Source: Aquicoccus sp. G2-2 | GTDB taxonomy: Bacteria; Pseudomonadota; Alphaproteobacteria; Rhodobacterales; Rhodobacteraceae | Direction of reading: 5' to 3' | Assembly (NCBI RefSeq): GCF_034555965.1 | Contig: NZ_JAYDCK010000003.1 | Location: forward strand, 558,001 to 622,000 | DNA: 64,000 nucleotides | In this document: positions 56,221 through 64,000 of the stretch, piece after piece | How the letters are laid out: each line of letters begins with the position of its first letter | How positions within the stretch are numbered: position 1 is the first letter of the stretch | Position numbers and translations under genes: made by a program | The notes under the pieces: model-generated | What the model saw: only the letters and a program-made list of their open reading frames with translations | What the model was told of the DNA's origin: nothing | Database searches by the model: none

Positions 56221-56685
56221 ATGCGGATTAACAAGAGAACCAACATAGCCGTTCGGGTGTTGATGTTTTGCGAGGTGAACAACGGACGGCTGGTGACGAA
56301 ATCCGAGATCGCGCAGGCCTGCGACATATCGGAAAACCATCTGGCGCAGGTGATCAACCAGTTGGCGCGGCTTGGTTTTTTGCGCACGCATCGGGGCCGC
56401 AACGGCGGTGTGGAGCTGGGCCGCGCGGCGGGCGACATCGTGATTGGCGACGTGTTTCGCGCGATGGAGGGCCACACGCCGGTGAGCGAATGTTTTGCCG
56501 ATGCGGATAACAGCTGTCCGTTGGTGGCGGCCTGTCGGCTGCGCTTGGCGGTGCGCGACGCGGTGGAGGCGTTTTATGCCAGTCTCGACATGGTGACGCT
56601 TGACACGTTGGTGTGTGGCAATGATCCGTTGAAGGCACTCTTGGCGTTGGGGCCGTGTTTGACGCGGGCCAAGGCCGGGTCCTGA
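56221..56685 (+). CDS. nsrR: Rrf2-family nitric-oxide-sensing repressor NsrR
   Basis: 154 aa. Winged HTH with TKSEIAQACDISENHLAQVINQLARLGFLRTHRGRNGGVELGR. Three cluster cysteines C91, C99 and C105 (ECFADADNSCPLVAACRLR) match NsrR spacing, which binds a [4Fe-4S] cluster that reacts with NO. It normally represses NO-detoxifying genes; none is adjacent. It is preceded by an FNR-type box, so oxygen and NO signals probably meet here. Confidence 0.88.
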   Translation: MRINKRTNIAVRVLMFCEVNNGRLVTKSEIAQACDISENHLAQVINQLARLGFLRTHRGRNGGVELGRAAGDIVIGDVFRAMEGHTPVSECFADADNSCPLVAACRLRLAVRDAVEAFYASLDMVTLDTLVCGNDPLKALLALGPCLTRAKAGS

Positions 56686-56778
56686 AGCGGCGTGCCGGAT
56701 GTGCGCAATGCGACGGGACAGGCGCAAAAATCGACTGGACTTTTTCGCAAAAGCCGATAGCTTGCGCTGCAATCACCC

Positions 56779-56937
56779 GACCGGGAGAACCGTGCGATGC
56801 ATGGTGCCGAAGGAGCAACCGCCCCGGAAACTCTCAGGCTCAAGGGACCGGTCTGGTGACAACACTCTGGAGAGTTCCCGGCCTGCCGGGACGCCGAAGG
56901 GATAGCGATCTCAGGCGCAGCGGACAGAGGGGGCATC
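56779..56937 (+). promoter_or_regulatory. Tandem glycine riboswitch of the gcv operon
   Basis: Two gcvT-type aptamers. Aptamer 1: CGGGAGA, GCCGAAGGAGCAA, CTCTCAGGC, GGGACCG (about 56779-56858). Aptamer 2: ACTCTGGAGAG, GCCGAAGGGATAGC, ATCTCAGGC, GGACAGAGGGGG (about 56864-56937). It is 88 bp before gcvT. Glycine binding normally turns the operon on. With the upstream promoter it occupies the 340-bp gap 56686-57025. Confidence 0.95.
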
Positions 56938-57025
56938 GGGCGCGCGGGCAACGTGCGCGGGAAAGGATGCCGGATGGATTTCTGCGAAAACCGTCCTGCC
57001 TGCGGAACAGAGGGGCGCGTGGCGC

Positions 57026-58144
57026 ATGGATGAGTTGAACAAGACCAGCCTTTACGATCTGCATTTGGAGTTGGGCGGCAAGATGGTGCCGTTTGCGGGG
57101 TATGAGATGCCGGTGCAATACGCCGCCGGGGTGATGAGGGAGCATCTGCACACCCGCGAGGCGGCGGGATTGTTCGATGTGAGCCATATGGGCCAGGTGA
57201 TTGTGCGCGCATCGGACGGCAACGGCGCGGCGGCGCTGGAAGTGTTGGTGCCGCAGAGCATTGAAGCGTTGGGCGAGGGGCGGCAGCGGTATGGGTTTTT
57301 CACCAATGCCGAGGGCGGGATACTCGACGATCTGATGATCGCCAATCGCGGCGATCATTTGTTCATCGTGGTGAATGCCGCCTGCAAGGCGGCGGATATT
57401 GCGCATATGAAGGCCGGTTTGAAGGGCTGCGAGGTGGAAGAGATCACCGACCGGGCGCTGTTGGCGTTGCAGGGGCCGGAGGCGGAAGCGGTGCTGGCAG
57501 GGATCGTGCCGGATGTGGCGGAGATGCGGTTCATGGATGTCGGGGTTTATGGCTCGTTCTTTGGCGAGCTGTGGATTTCGCGTTCGGGCTATTCCGGCGA
57601 GGACGGCTTTGAAATTTCGGTGGCACAAGAGCGGGCGACGGCGCTTGCTTCGCGGTTGCTCAGCGATCCGAGTGTCGAGCCGGTGGGCTTGGGCGCGCGG
57701 GATTCGCTCAGGCTGGAGGCGGGGCTTTGCCTTTATGGCAGCGATATTGACGAGACCACCAGCCCGGTGGAGGCGGGGCTGGCCTGGGCTATTCAGAAGG
57801 TGCGACGCCGTGGCGGCGCGCGCGAAGGTGGCTTTCCGGGGGCCGAGCGGATTTTGCAGGAGCTGGAGACCGGAACGGCGCGGGTGCGCGTCGGGCTGTT
57901 GCCCGAAGGGCGCGCCCCGATGCGCGCGCACACAGTGCTTTTTGAGAGCGAAACCGGCGGAGAGCCGGTCGGCGAAGTGACCTCCGGCGGGTTTGGGCCG
58001 AGCGTGGGCGCGCCGGTGGCGATGGGCTATGTGCCCGAGACGCTTTCGGGAATCGGAACGCGGCTTTACGGTGAGGTCAGGGGCAAGCGGTTGCCCGTGG
58101 TGGTGGCCGAGACGCCGTTCGTACCGCCGCATTTCAAACGTTGA
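57026..58144 (+). CDS. gcvT: Glycine cleavage system T protein (aminomethyltransferase)
   Basis: 372 aa. Folate-dependent transfer of the methylene group from the lipoyl arm of GcvH to [45 protein letters not shown] at the start, [14 protein letters not shown] with the folate-binding region, and [34 protein letters not shown] in the centre. Ends [20 protein letters not shown]. 23 bp before gcvH under the glycine riboswitch. Confidence 0.96.
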   Translation: MDELNKTSLYDLHLELGGKMVPFAGYEMPVQYAAGVMREHLHTREAAGLFDVSHMGQVIVRASDGNGAAALEVLVPQSIEALGEGRQRYGFFTNAEGGILDDLMIANRGDHLFIVVNAACKAADIAHMKAGLKGCEVEEITDRALLALQGPEAEAVLAGIVPDVAEMRFMDVGVYGSFFGELWISRSGYSGEDGFEISVAQERATALASRLLSDPSVEPVGLGARDSLRLEAGLCLYGSDIDETTSPVEAGLAWAIQKVRRRGGAREGGFPGAERILQELETGTARVRVGLLPEGRAPMRAHTVLFESETGGEPVGEVTSGGFGPSVGAPVAMGYVPETLSGIGTRLYGEVRGKRLPVVVAETPFVPPHFKR

Positions 58145-58167
58145 TCCAACAGGGGACAGGGAAGCAG

Positions 58168-58527
58168 ATGAAATACACCGAAGAACATGAATGGTTGCGC
58201 GATGAGGATGGCGTGATTGTTGTGGGGATTACCGAACATGCCAGCGAGCAGCTTGGCGATGTGGTATTCGTGGAACTGCCGGAAGTCGGCGCGGACGTGA
58301 CCAAGGACGATGAGATTTGCGTGATCGAGAGCGTCAAGGCGGCCAGCGACATTCTTGCGCCGATTGATGGCGAGATTGTCGAAGTCAACGATGCTATCGT
58401 CGATGATCCGGGCAAGGTGAACGAAGATCCGCAGGGCGATGCGTGGTTTTTCAAGATCAAGCCTGACGATGCCAGCCAGATGGACGACATGATGGACGAG
58501 GCCGCCTATAAGGCGTTCATCGGCTGA
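58168..58527 (+). CDS. gcvH: Glycine cleavage system H protein
   Basis: 119 aa starting [15 protein letters not shown]; the frame extends to 58141 but this start has GGGAAG upstream and matches the family. Lipoyl-bearing shuttle of the complex, with lipoylation at Lys57 in IESVKAASD and the acidic C-terminal helix [15 protein letters not shown]. Three bases separate its stop from the VOC gene. Confidence 0.97.
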   Translation: MKYTEEHEWLRDEDGVIVVGITEHASEQLGDVVFVELPEVGADVTKDDEICVIESVKAASDILAPIDGEIVEVNDAIVDDPGKVNEDPQGDAWFFKIKPDDASQMDDMMDEAAYKAFIG

Positions 58528-58530
58528 GCC

Positions 58531-58878
58531 ATGGCTGTTCGCCGCATTGTTGCCAACCTTCATGCGCCCGACCCGGCCGCGCTGGCGCGGTTTTATGCCG
58601 ATGTCTTCGGGCTTGAGTTGCCGCTTGAAAAGGGCTGGATCAGTTTCCTTACGGGCGGCACGCAGCAGATCGAGTTGCACGCCGCCGCCGAGGGCGGGTC
58701 TGGCACGGAGTTGCCGGTGATTTCGATCGAGGTCGATGACCTCGACGCGGCGGAAACCGCCGTGCGCGCCGCCGGGGCGGAGGTGACTTATGGCCCGGTG
58801 GATGAGCCGTGGGGCCTTCGCCGTTTTTATTTCCGCGACCCGGCGGGAAATCTGATCAATATCGTCACGTCTATCTGA
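58531..58878 (+). CDS. VOC family protein inside the gcv operon
   Basis: 115 aa. VOC fold: [71 protein letters not shown], then [17 protein letters not shown] with the metal-ligand-type Glu absent at the end (Asn-Ile instead). Ligand unknown. It sits between gcvH (3-bp gap) and gcvP (10-bp gap) in the same operon, an unusual insertion that may point to a role near one-carbon or aldehyde chemistry. Confidence 0.82.
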   Translation: MAVRRIVANLHAPDPAALARFYADVFGLELPLEKGWISFLTGGTQQIELHAAAEGGSGTELPVISIEVDDLDAAETAVRAAGAEVTYGPVDEPWGLRRFYFRDPAGNLINIVTSI

Positions 58879-58888
58879 GAGGCCCGAC

Positions 58889-61720
58889 ATGTCCTTCAAA
58901 CCGACCGATTACCTGCCGTATGATTTTGCCAATCGCCGCCATATCGGGCCGACGCCGGAGGAGATGGCGGATATGCTGGCGCTGCTCGGGCCAAAAGACC
59001 TTGATGCGCTGATTGATGAGACCATGCCGAAGGCGATCCGGGCGAAGGAGCCGCTCGACTGGGGGCGCGCGAAATCGGAGCGCGAATTGCTGCATTTCAT
59101 GCGCGGCGTGGCGAACAAGAACAAGGTTCTGAAATCGCTGATCGGGCAGGGCTATTACGGCACGGTGACGCCACCGGCGATACAGCGCAATATCCTTGAG
59201 AACCCGGCATGGTACACTGCCTATACGCCTTATCAGCCGGAGATCAGCCAAGGGCGGCTTGAAGCCTTGCTCAACTTTCAGACCATGGTGAGCGACCTGA
59301 CCGGGTTGGAGATTGCCAATGCCAGCCTCTTGGACGAGGCGACGGCGTGTGCCGAAGCGATGACGATGGCGCAGCGGGTGGCGAAATCCAAGGCCAAGGC
59401 GTTTTTCGTGGATCGCGATTGCCACCCGCAGAATATCGCGGTGATCCGCACGCGGGCCGCCCCGCTGGGCATCGAGGTGATCGTGGGCGACCCTGCGAAA
59501 ATGGATGCAAGCGCGGTGTTCGGGGCGGTATTCCAATATCCGGGAACCTATGGCCATGTGCGCGACTTCACCGCGCAGATCGAAAGCCTGCACGAAGCCA
59601 AGGCGATAGCCGTGATGGCGGCGGACCTTCTGGCGCTGACGTTGCTCAAGGAGCCGGGGACGATGGGGGCGGATATTGCGGTGGGCAATACTCAGCGGTT
59701 CGGTGTGCCGATGGGCTATGGCGGGCCGCACGCGGCTTACATGGCCTGCCACGCGGCGCATAAGCGGGCGATGCCGGGGCGGCTTGTCGGGGTCAGCATC
59801 GACAGCCATGGCAACCGCGCTTACCGGCTGGCCTTGCAGACCCGCGAGCAGCATATCCGGCGCGAAAAGGCGACCAGCAACGTTTGCACAGCGCAGGCGC
59901 TTTTGGCGGTGATGGCGGGGATGTATGCGGTTTATCACGGGCCGAAGGGCTTGAAGGCGATTGCGCAGCGCATTCACCGTAAGGCGGTGCGGTTGGCCCG
60001 AGGGTTGGAGGAAAGCGGCTTCAAGGTCGATCCCGAGGCGTTTTTTGACACGCTGACGGTGGATGTTGGCCCGTTGCAGGCGGCGGTGATGAAATCGGCG
60101 GTGGATGAGGGCGTGAACCTGCGCCGGGTCGGTGAAACGCGGGTCGGCATTTCGATGGATGAAGTGGTGCGCCCCGAGGATATCGAGGCGGTGTGGCGCG
60201 CCTTTGGGATTGTCCGGGCTGACGATGATTTCGCGCCCGATTACCGGGTGCCCGAAGCGATGCTGCGGCAGAGTGCTTACCTGACCCATCCGGTGTTCCA
60301 CATGAACCGGGCGGAGACCGAGATGATGCGCTATATGCGCCGTCTGGCGGATCGTGACCTTGCGCTTGACCGGGCGATGATTCCGCTGGGAAGCTGCACC
60401 ATGAAGCTTAACGCGGCGGCCGAGATGATGCCGATCAGTTGGCGCGAGTTTGCCCATATGCACCCCTATTGCCCGGACGATCAGGCGCTGGGTTACAAGG
60501 AGCTGATCACCGACCTTTCCGCCAAGCTGTGTGCGATTACCGGCTATGACGATTTCTCGTTGCAGCCGAATTCCGGCGCGCAGGGCGAATATGCCGGATT
60601 GCTGACGATTGCCGATTACCACCGGGCGCGTGGCGACGAGGCGCGCAATGTCTGTCTGATCCCGATGAGCGCGCATGGCACCAACCCGGCCAGTGCCAAC
60701 ATGGTGGGGTGGGATGTCGTGCCGGTGAAATCGGCGGAGAACGGCGATATTGATCTGGACGACTTCCGCGAGAAGGCCAAGACCCATGGCGACCGGCTTG
60801 CCGCTTGTATGATTACCTATCCCAGCACGCATGGCGTGTTCGAGGAGACGGTGATTGAGGTGTGCGAGATTACTCATTCTTATGGCGGGCAGGTTTATAT
60901 TGATGGGGCAAACCTTAACGCCATGGTGGGGTTGAGCCGACCCGGCGATCTGGGCGGCGATGTGAGCCATTTGAACCTGCACAAGACTTTCGCCATTCCG
61001 CATGGCGGCGGTGGCCCCGGTATGGGACCGATTGGCGTGAAGGCGCATCTGGTGGAGCATTTGCCGGAGAAGGCGGGCGCGGTCAGTGCGGCGCCGTATG
61101 GGTCGGGGTCGATCCTGCCAATCTCGTGGGCTTATGTGTTGATGATGGGCGGGGCTGGGCTCACTCAGGCGACCAAGGTGGCGATCTTGAATGCCAACTA
61201 CATCGCCAAGCGGCTTGAGGGGGCTTACAAGGTGCTTTACCGCGGGCCGGGGGACCGGGTCGCGCATGAGTGCATTCTGGACACGCGCGAATTTGCCGAT
61301 AGCGCCGGTGTGACCGTGGATGATATTGCCAAGCGGCTGATCGACAACGGGTTTCATGCGCCGACGATGAGCTGGCCGGTGGCGGGCACGCTGATGATTG
61401 AGCCGACGGAAAGCGAGACCAAGGCCGAGCTGGACCGGTTCTGCGAGGCGATGTTGGCGATCCGCGAGGAAATTCGCGCCATCGAGGACGGCAAGATTGA
61501 TGCCGAGAATAATCCGCTGAAGAATGCGCCGCACACGATGGAAGATCTGGTGAAGGATTGGGACCGGCCCTATAGCCGCGAGGAGGGCTGTTTTCCGCCG
61601 GGGGCGTTTCGGGTGGACAAATACTGGCCGCCGGTGAACCGGGTGGACAACGTGTATGGTGACCGGCATCTGGTTTGCACCTGCCCGCCGATGGAGGATT
61701 ATGCCGAGGCGGCGGAGTGA
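58889..61720 (+). CDS. gcvP: Glycine dehydrogenase (decarboxylating), P protein
   Basis: 943 aa, single-chain P protein. N-terminal [18 protein letters not shown] and [32 protein letters not shown] lysine near residue 699 in [21 protein letters not shown], then the C-terminal region up to [34 protein letters not shown]. Decarboxylates glycine and loads the aminomethyl group on GcvH. The last gene of the riboswitch-controlled operon; lpd is not in this window. Confidence 0.97.
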   Translation: MSFKPTDYLPYDFANRRHIGPTPEEMADMLALLGPKDLDALIDETMPKAIRAKEPLDWGRAKSERELLHFMRGVANKNKVLKSLIGQGYYGTVTPPAIQRNILENPAWYTAYTPYQPEISQGRLEALLNFQTMVSDLTGLEIANASLLDEATACAEAMTMAQRVAKSKAKAFFVDRDCHPQNIAVIRTRAAPLGIEVIVGDPAKMDASAVFGAVFQYPGTYGHVRDFTAQIESLHEAKAIAVMAADLLALTLLKEPGTMGADIAVGNTQRFGVPMGYGGPHAAYMACHAAHKRAMPGRLVGVSIDSHGNRAYRLALQTREQHIRREKATSNVCTAQALLAVMAGMYAVYHGPKGLKAIAQRIHRKAVRLARGLEESGFKVDPEAFFDTLTVDVGPLQAAVMKSAVDEGVNLRRVGETRVGISMDEVVRPEDIEAVWRAFGIVRADDDFAPDYRVPEAMLRQSAYLTHPVFHMNRAETEMMRYMRRLADRDLALDRAMIPLGSCTMKLNAAAEMMPISWREFAHMHPYCPDDQALGYKELITDLSAKLCAITGYDDFSLQPNSGAQGEYAGLLTIADYHRARGDEARNVCLIPMSAHGTNPASANMVGWDVVPVKSAENGDIDLDDFREKAKTHGDRLAACMITYPSTHGVFEETVIEVCEITHSYGGQVYIDGANLNAMVGLSRPGDLGGDVSHLNLHKTFAIPHGGGGPGMGPIGVKAHLVEHLPEKAGAVSAAPYGSGSILPISWAYVLMMGGAGLTQATKVAILNANYIAKRLEGAYKVLYRGPGDRVAHECILDTREFADSAGVTVDDIAKRLIDNGFHAPTMSWPVAGTLMIEPTESETKAELDRFCEAMLAIREEIRAIEDGKIDAENNPLKNAPHTMEDLVKDWDRPYSREEGCFPPGAFRVDKYWPPVNRVDNVYGDRHLVCTCPPMEDYAEAAE

Positions 61721-61741
61721 GTGGGGCAAGGCGTAACATGA

Positions 61742-61881
61742 GCCGGGCGCGCGCCTGCCCGTGGGCTGGCATCACGCCGTGTGATCGACACGCTTTATCC
61801 CAGCCAAATCCGCGCTGGACCTGAACGACGCGCTCCACTGCCAAAGCGCCAGCCCGCCGGACGGGCATGCGCTCGCCCGGC
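61742..61881. repeat. Three-arm inverted-repeat element, copy 8
   Basis: The arms 61742-61762 and 61861-61881 pair at 19 of 21 positions. Next to the right arm CCAAAGCGCCAGCCCGCCGG can fold with it instead. It is the closest relative of copy 3, in opposite orientation, and lies in the convergent gap between gcvP and the phosphatase-family gene. Confidence 0.75.
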
Positions 61882-61925
61882 GCGTTTCACGCGCTGTTCG
61901 GGCGGGGGCAGTTTGGTGCCTCTGC

Positions 61926-62792
61926 TCAGCCTTCCAGCGCGGGCGCGAGGGTATCGCGCAGGGCGGTCCACATGTCTTCATCGGCGGCGGTGAGCAGGTA
62001 GCCTTCGGTGCGGGTGGTGTCGTAATCCGCACCGTCAAGAAAGCGCGCAACTCCGCCGGCGCGCTGGGTGATATAGGCACCAGCGGCGTGGTCCCATGGG
62101 TTGAGCACGCCCGAGAGTGTGAAATCCGCCGCTCCCTGGGCCATCAGGCGGTATTCATGGCAGCAGCAGCGCAGCCCGCCAATGCGGTTGAACGCGGTGA
62201 GGACGGGGGCGAGGGCCTGTTGCTGCGGTTTCGGCATGAGCGAGAGATGCACGATGCCAAACAGCGTGTCGAACGCGCCGCCGGTCGAGGTGGAAAGCCG
62301 CTTTGGCGGCGCGGCGATTTCGGATTGCAGGGCGGGGGCGTTTTCCGACGCGGTGATCCAGTCATCGGTGAGCGGGTCATATAGCAGGCCGTAAACCGGG
62401 CGGCCAAAGCGGGTCGCGGCCACGATGACGCCGAAAAGCGGCACGCCATGGGCAAAATTCCAGGTGCCATCTACGGGGTCAATGATGAAGGCCAGTTCAG
62501 CCTCTGCCGCCTTGGCGCGCAGGGCCGGGTTGGCAGCACAGCTTTCTTCGCCGATCACGGTGGCGTTGGGAAAACGCTGCATGATGGCGCGCGCGATCAT
62601 TGCTTCGGCGGCGGTGTCGGCTTCGGTAACCAGATCCTGCGGCCCGGTCTTGGCGGAAATCTGGCCTTCGGTAAGGTTGCGAAAGCGCGGCAGTATTTCG
62701 GTATTGGCGGCACGGCGGACAATTTGCACAAGGCTGGATTGTTGCGCCTCAGAGAGCGGGGTGACGGGCAGGGGGAGGGTTTTGTCTGGCAT
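61926..62792 (-). CDS. Inositol monophosphatase family protein
   Basis: 288 aa from ATG 62792; upstream codons to 62849 are not family-like. Mg-dependent sugar-phosphatase fold: VTEADTAAEAMI, GEES (81-84), IDPVDGTWNFAHG with metal ligands D105 and D108, and NPWDHAAGAYITQRAGG near the end. Substrates of the family include inositol phosphate, histidinol phosphate and PAP; this one cannot be assigned. No histidine gene is adjacent. Cytoplasmic. Confidence 0.88.
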   Translation of the reverse strand: MPDKTLPLPVTPLSEAQQSSLVQIVRRAANTEILPRFRNLTEGQISAKTGPQDLVTEADTAAEAMIARAIMQRFPNATVIGEESCAANPALRAKAAEAELAFIIDPVDGTWNFAHGVPLFGVIVAATRFGRPVYGLLYDPLTDDWITASENAPALQSEIAAPPKRLSTSTGGAFDTLFGIVHLSLMPKPQQQALAPVLTAFNRIGGLRCCCHEYRLMAQGAADFTLSGVLNPWDHAAGAYITQRAGGVARFLDGADYDTTRTEGYLLTAADEDMWTALRDTLAPALEG

Positions 62793-62873
62793 GGTCTCGG
62801 CCTTTGGTTTGGGCGGAACATGTGCGGGATGCCATCCGGCACCGGGCAATGCAAGCGGATGGCGGCGCCGGGC

Positions 62874-64000
62874 CTATTCGCGGGCGCGCAGGATGCGGGC
62901 GGGCCGGGCAGAGAGCGCGCGGGCGGCAAATGCGCCTTGGGCGGCAAGATTGGCCAGCACGCCGCCCGCGATGATGATAAGGCCGGAGGACCAGATCGGT
63001 TGAAACGCCACGTCGAAGACGAAATGGTTGACCGCCCAGCCACCGGCCAGTCCGGCCCCGAGCGCGACCACGCTGGCGGCAAGCCCAAGTAGGGCGGCAC
63101 GGATGAGGAAGCTGAGCAGGATACGGGCGCGCGATGCCCCAAGGGTTTTCAGAACGGCGGCTTCACGGGCGCGCTCCGCCGCGCCGGAGGCCGCCCCGCC
63201 AATCAGCACGAGAAAGCCGGTGATCAACGCCACCGACGCCCCCAAGCGGTTGCAGCGGCAACCGATGAGAGCATGTCCGAGACCCGTTTGATGGCGTCCT
63301 TGACGGCGATGGCGGTGACGTTCGGGAAGGTTTTGGCAATCTCACGCAGAACCCGCGCCTCGGCCTTTGGCGCTGTATAAACCGTGGCGATGAAGCTGTG
63401 CGGGGCGGCAGCGATGGCGGCTTTGTTCAACACCATGACAAAGCCCATGCCAGCGGAAGAGAAATCGACATCGCGCAACGAAGTGATTTCGGCCGTGATA
63501 TCGCGGCCAAGGATGTTGAGGGTGATCTTGTCACCCAGGTGGAGGCCGATTTCCTCGGCCTCTTCACGGGCGAAGGACATTTGCGGCGGGCCGGTATAAT
63601 CGGGCGGCCACCATTTGCCGGATGTGACATGGGTGCCCGGCGGCTTGGCCGCGGCATAGGAAATACCCCGATCTCCGCGCACGACCCAGTGATTGCCCGC
63701 CACCTTGCGGGCGTCCTCACCGTTGATCCGGCTGAGCACACCGCGCAGCATCGGTGCGCTTTCGGTTTTGCTGATTGCCGGGTCGGCGTGAAGCATGGCC
63801 AGAAGCGGAGTGATCTGATCCTTCTGGATGTCGATGAGGAAATAGGACGGCGCGGTTTTGGGCAGGTCGCGCGCGATGGCGCCGCGCAGGTTGCCGGAAA
63901 TCTGCCCGACAGCGGCAAGCACTGAAAGGCCGAGCCCGAGCGAGAGGATGACCGGCAGCGCCTCGGAGCGGGGACTGGCGATGGCGGCAAGCGCCCAGCG
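62874..64000 (-). pseudogene. FtsX-like ABC transporter permease, frameshifted, runs off right edge
   Basis: Two minus-strand frames belong together. The upstream one enters from the right edge with a membrane helix (ALPVILSLGLGLSVLAAVGQ), then a periplasmic domain ending IAVKDAIKRVSDMLSSVAAATA, and stops at 63224. The downstream one begins at 63245 with LGASVALITGFLVLIGGAASGAAERAREAAVLKTLGASRARIL and ends at 62874. One added base near 63245-63247 would join them as SSVAAATALGASVALITG. Typical of YbbP/FtsX permeases of large size. Either a sequence error or a broken gene; the N-terminal part lies outside the window. Confidence 0.7.

Noticed and set aside
58871-61729. 952-codon open frame antisense to gcvP
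   Set aside because: GC-rich codon bias on the gcvP strand leaves the opposite frame open. The translation is low-complexity Arg/His/Pro with no domain, while gcvP is complete.

Overview
This window looks like the chromosome of a Rhodobacterales (Roseobacter/Rhodobacter-type) alphaproteobacterium. That is an inference from GC-rich DNA, family-typical gene content, a DUF1127 gene followed by CcsR-like RNA hairpins, a LexA box of the GAAC-N7-GAAC type before uvrD, and an FNR box before nsrR. Almost all of it is core metabolism and housekeeping, densely packed on both strands. Two small AT-richer islands carry accessory genes.

Layout. 1-4.4 kb: a partial PilM/GspL-like membrane protein, O-acetylhomoserine sulfhydrylase (metY) and a putative GT-A protein. 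4.5-6.9 kb: small exported proteins, tRNA-Tyr, rlmB, a candidate small RNA and a CoA-binding protein. 6.9-11.8 kb: histidine genes hisB-hisH-hisA-hisF-hisE on the minus strand, interrupted by plus-strand genes for exported DUF302 and DUF2147 proteins; hisB has lost its normal C-terminus through an apparent one-base deletion. 12-19.4 kb: 2OG oxygenase, stand-alone Lrp sensor domain, tRNA-Gly, TerC, MAPEG, pyruvate carboxylase and L-lactate dehydrogenase. 19.4-23.7 kb: SOS-type uvrD, DUF1127 gene with tandem CcsR-like RNAs, mrp. 24.3-34 kb: the dcw cluster mraZ-rsmH-ftsL-ftsI-murE-murF-mraY-(VTT/DedA gene)-murD.

34-40.6 kb is the accessory part: a zinc-peptidase-like lipoprotein, a repeat-rich spacer, an AT-rich DUF2188 plus TIR-like two-gene cassette, parE, an epoxide-hydrolase-like enzyme and an orphan AbiV gene. 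40.6-50.8 kb: MATE pump, small conserved genes, aspartate aminotransferase, XRE regulator with sdhE, lolCD, a winged-helix/hydrolase fusion and gatB. 51-56.7 kb: a conserved hypothetical, an SLT transglycosylase, a 203-bp tandem repeat, gltX, a ChaC-like enzyme and nsrR with an FNR box. 56.8-61.7 kb: a tandem glycine riboswitch and the glycine cleavage operon gcvT-gcvH-(VOC)-gcvP. The end holds an inositol-phosphatase-family gene and a frameshifted FtsX-like ABC permease that runs off the right edge.

The most unusual signal is a family of eight intergenic elements of about 125-145 bp. In each, one arm can pair either with a nearby internal segment or with the far end of the element. The arm sequences differ between copies while pairing is kept, so the structure appears conserved. 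Two separate one-base deletions (hisB and the permease) suggest either sequence error or real gene decay.
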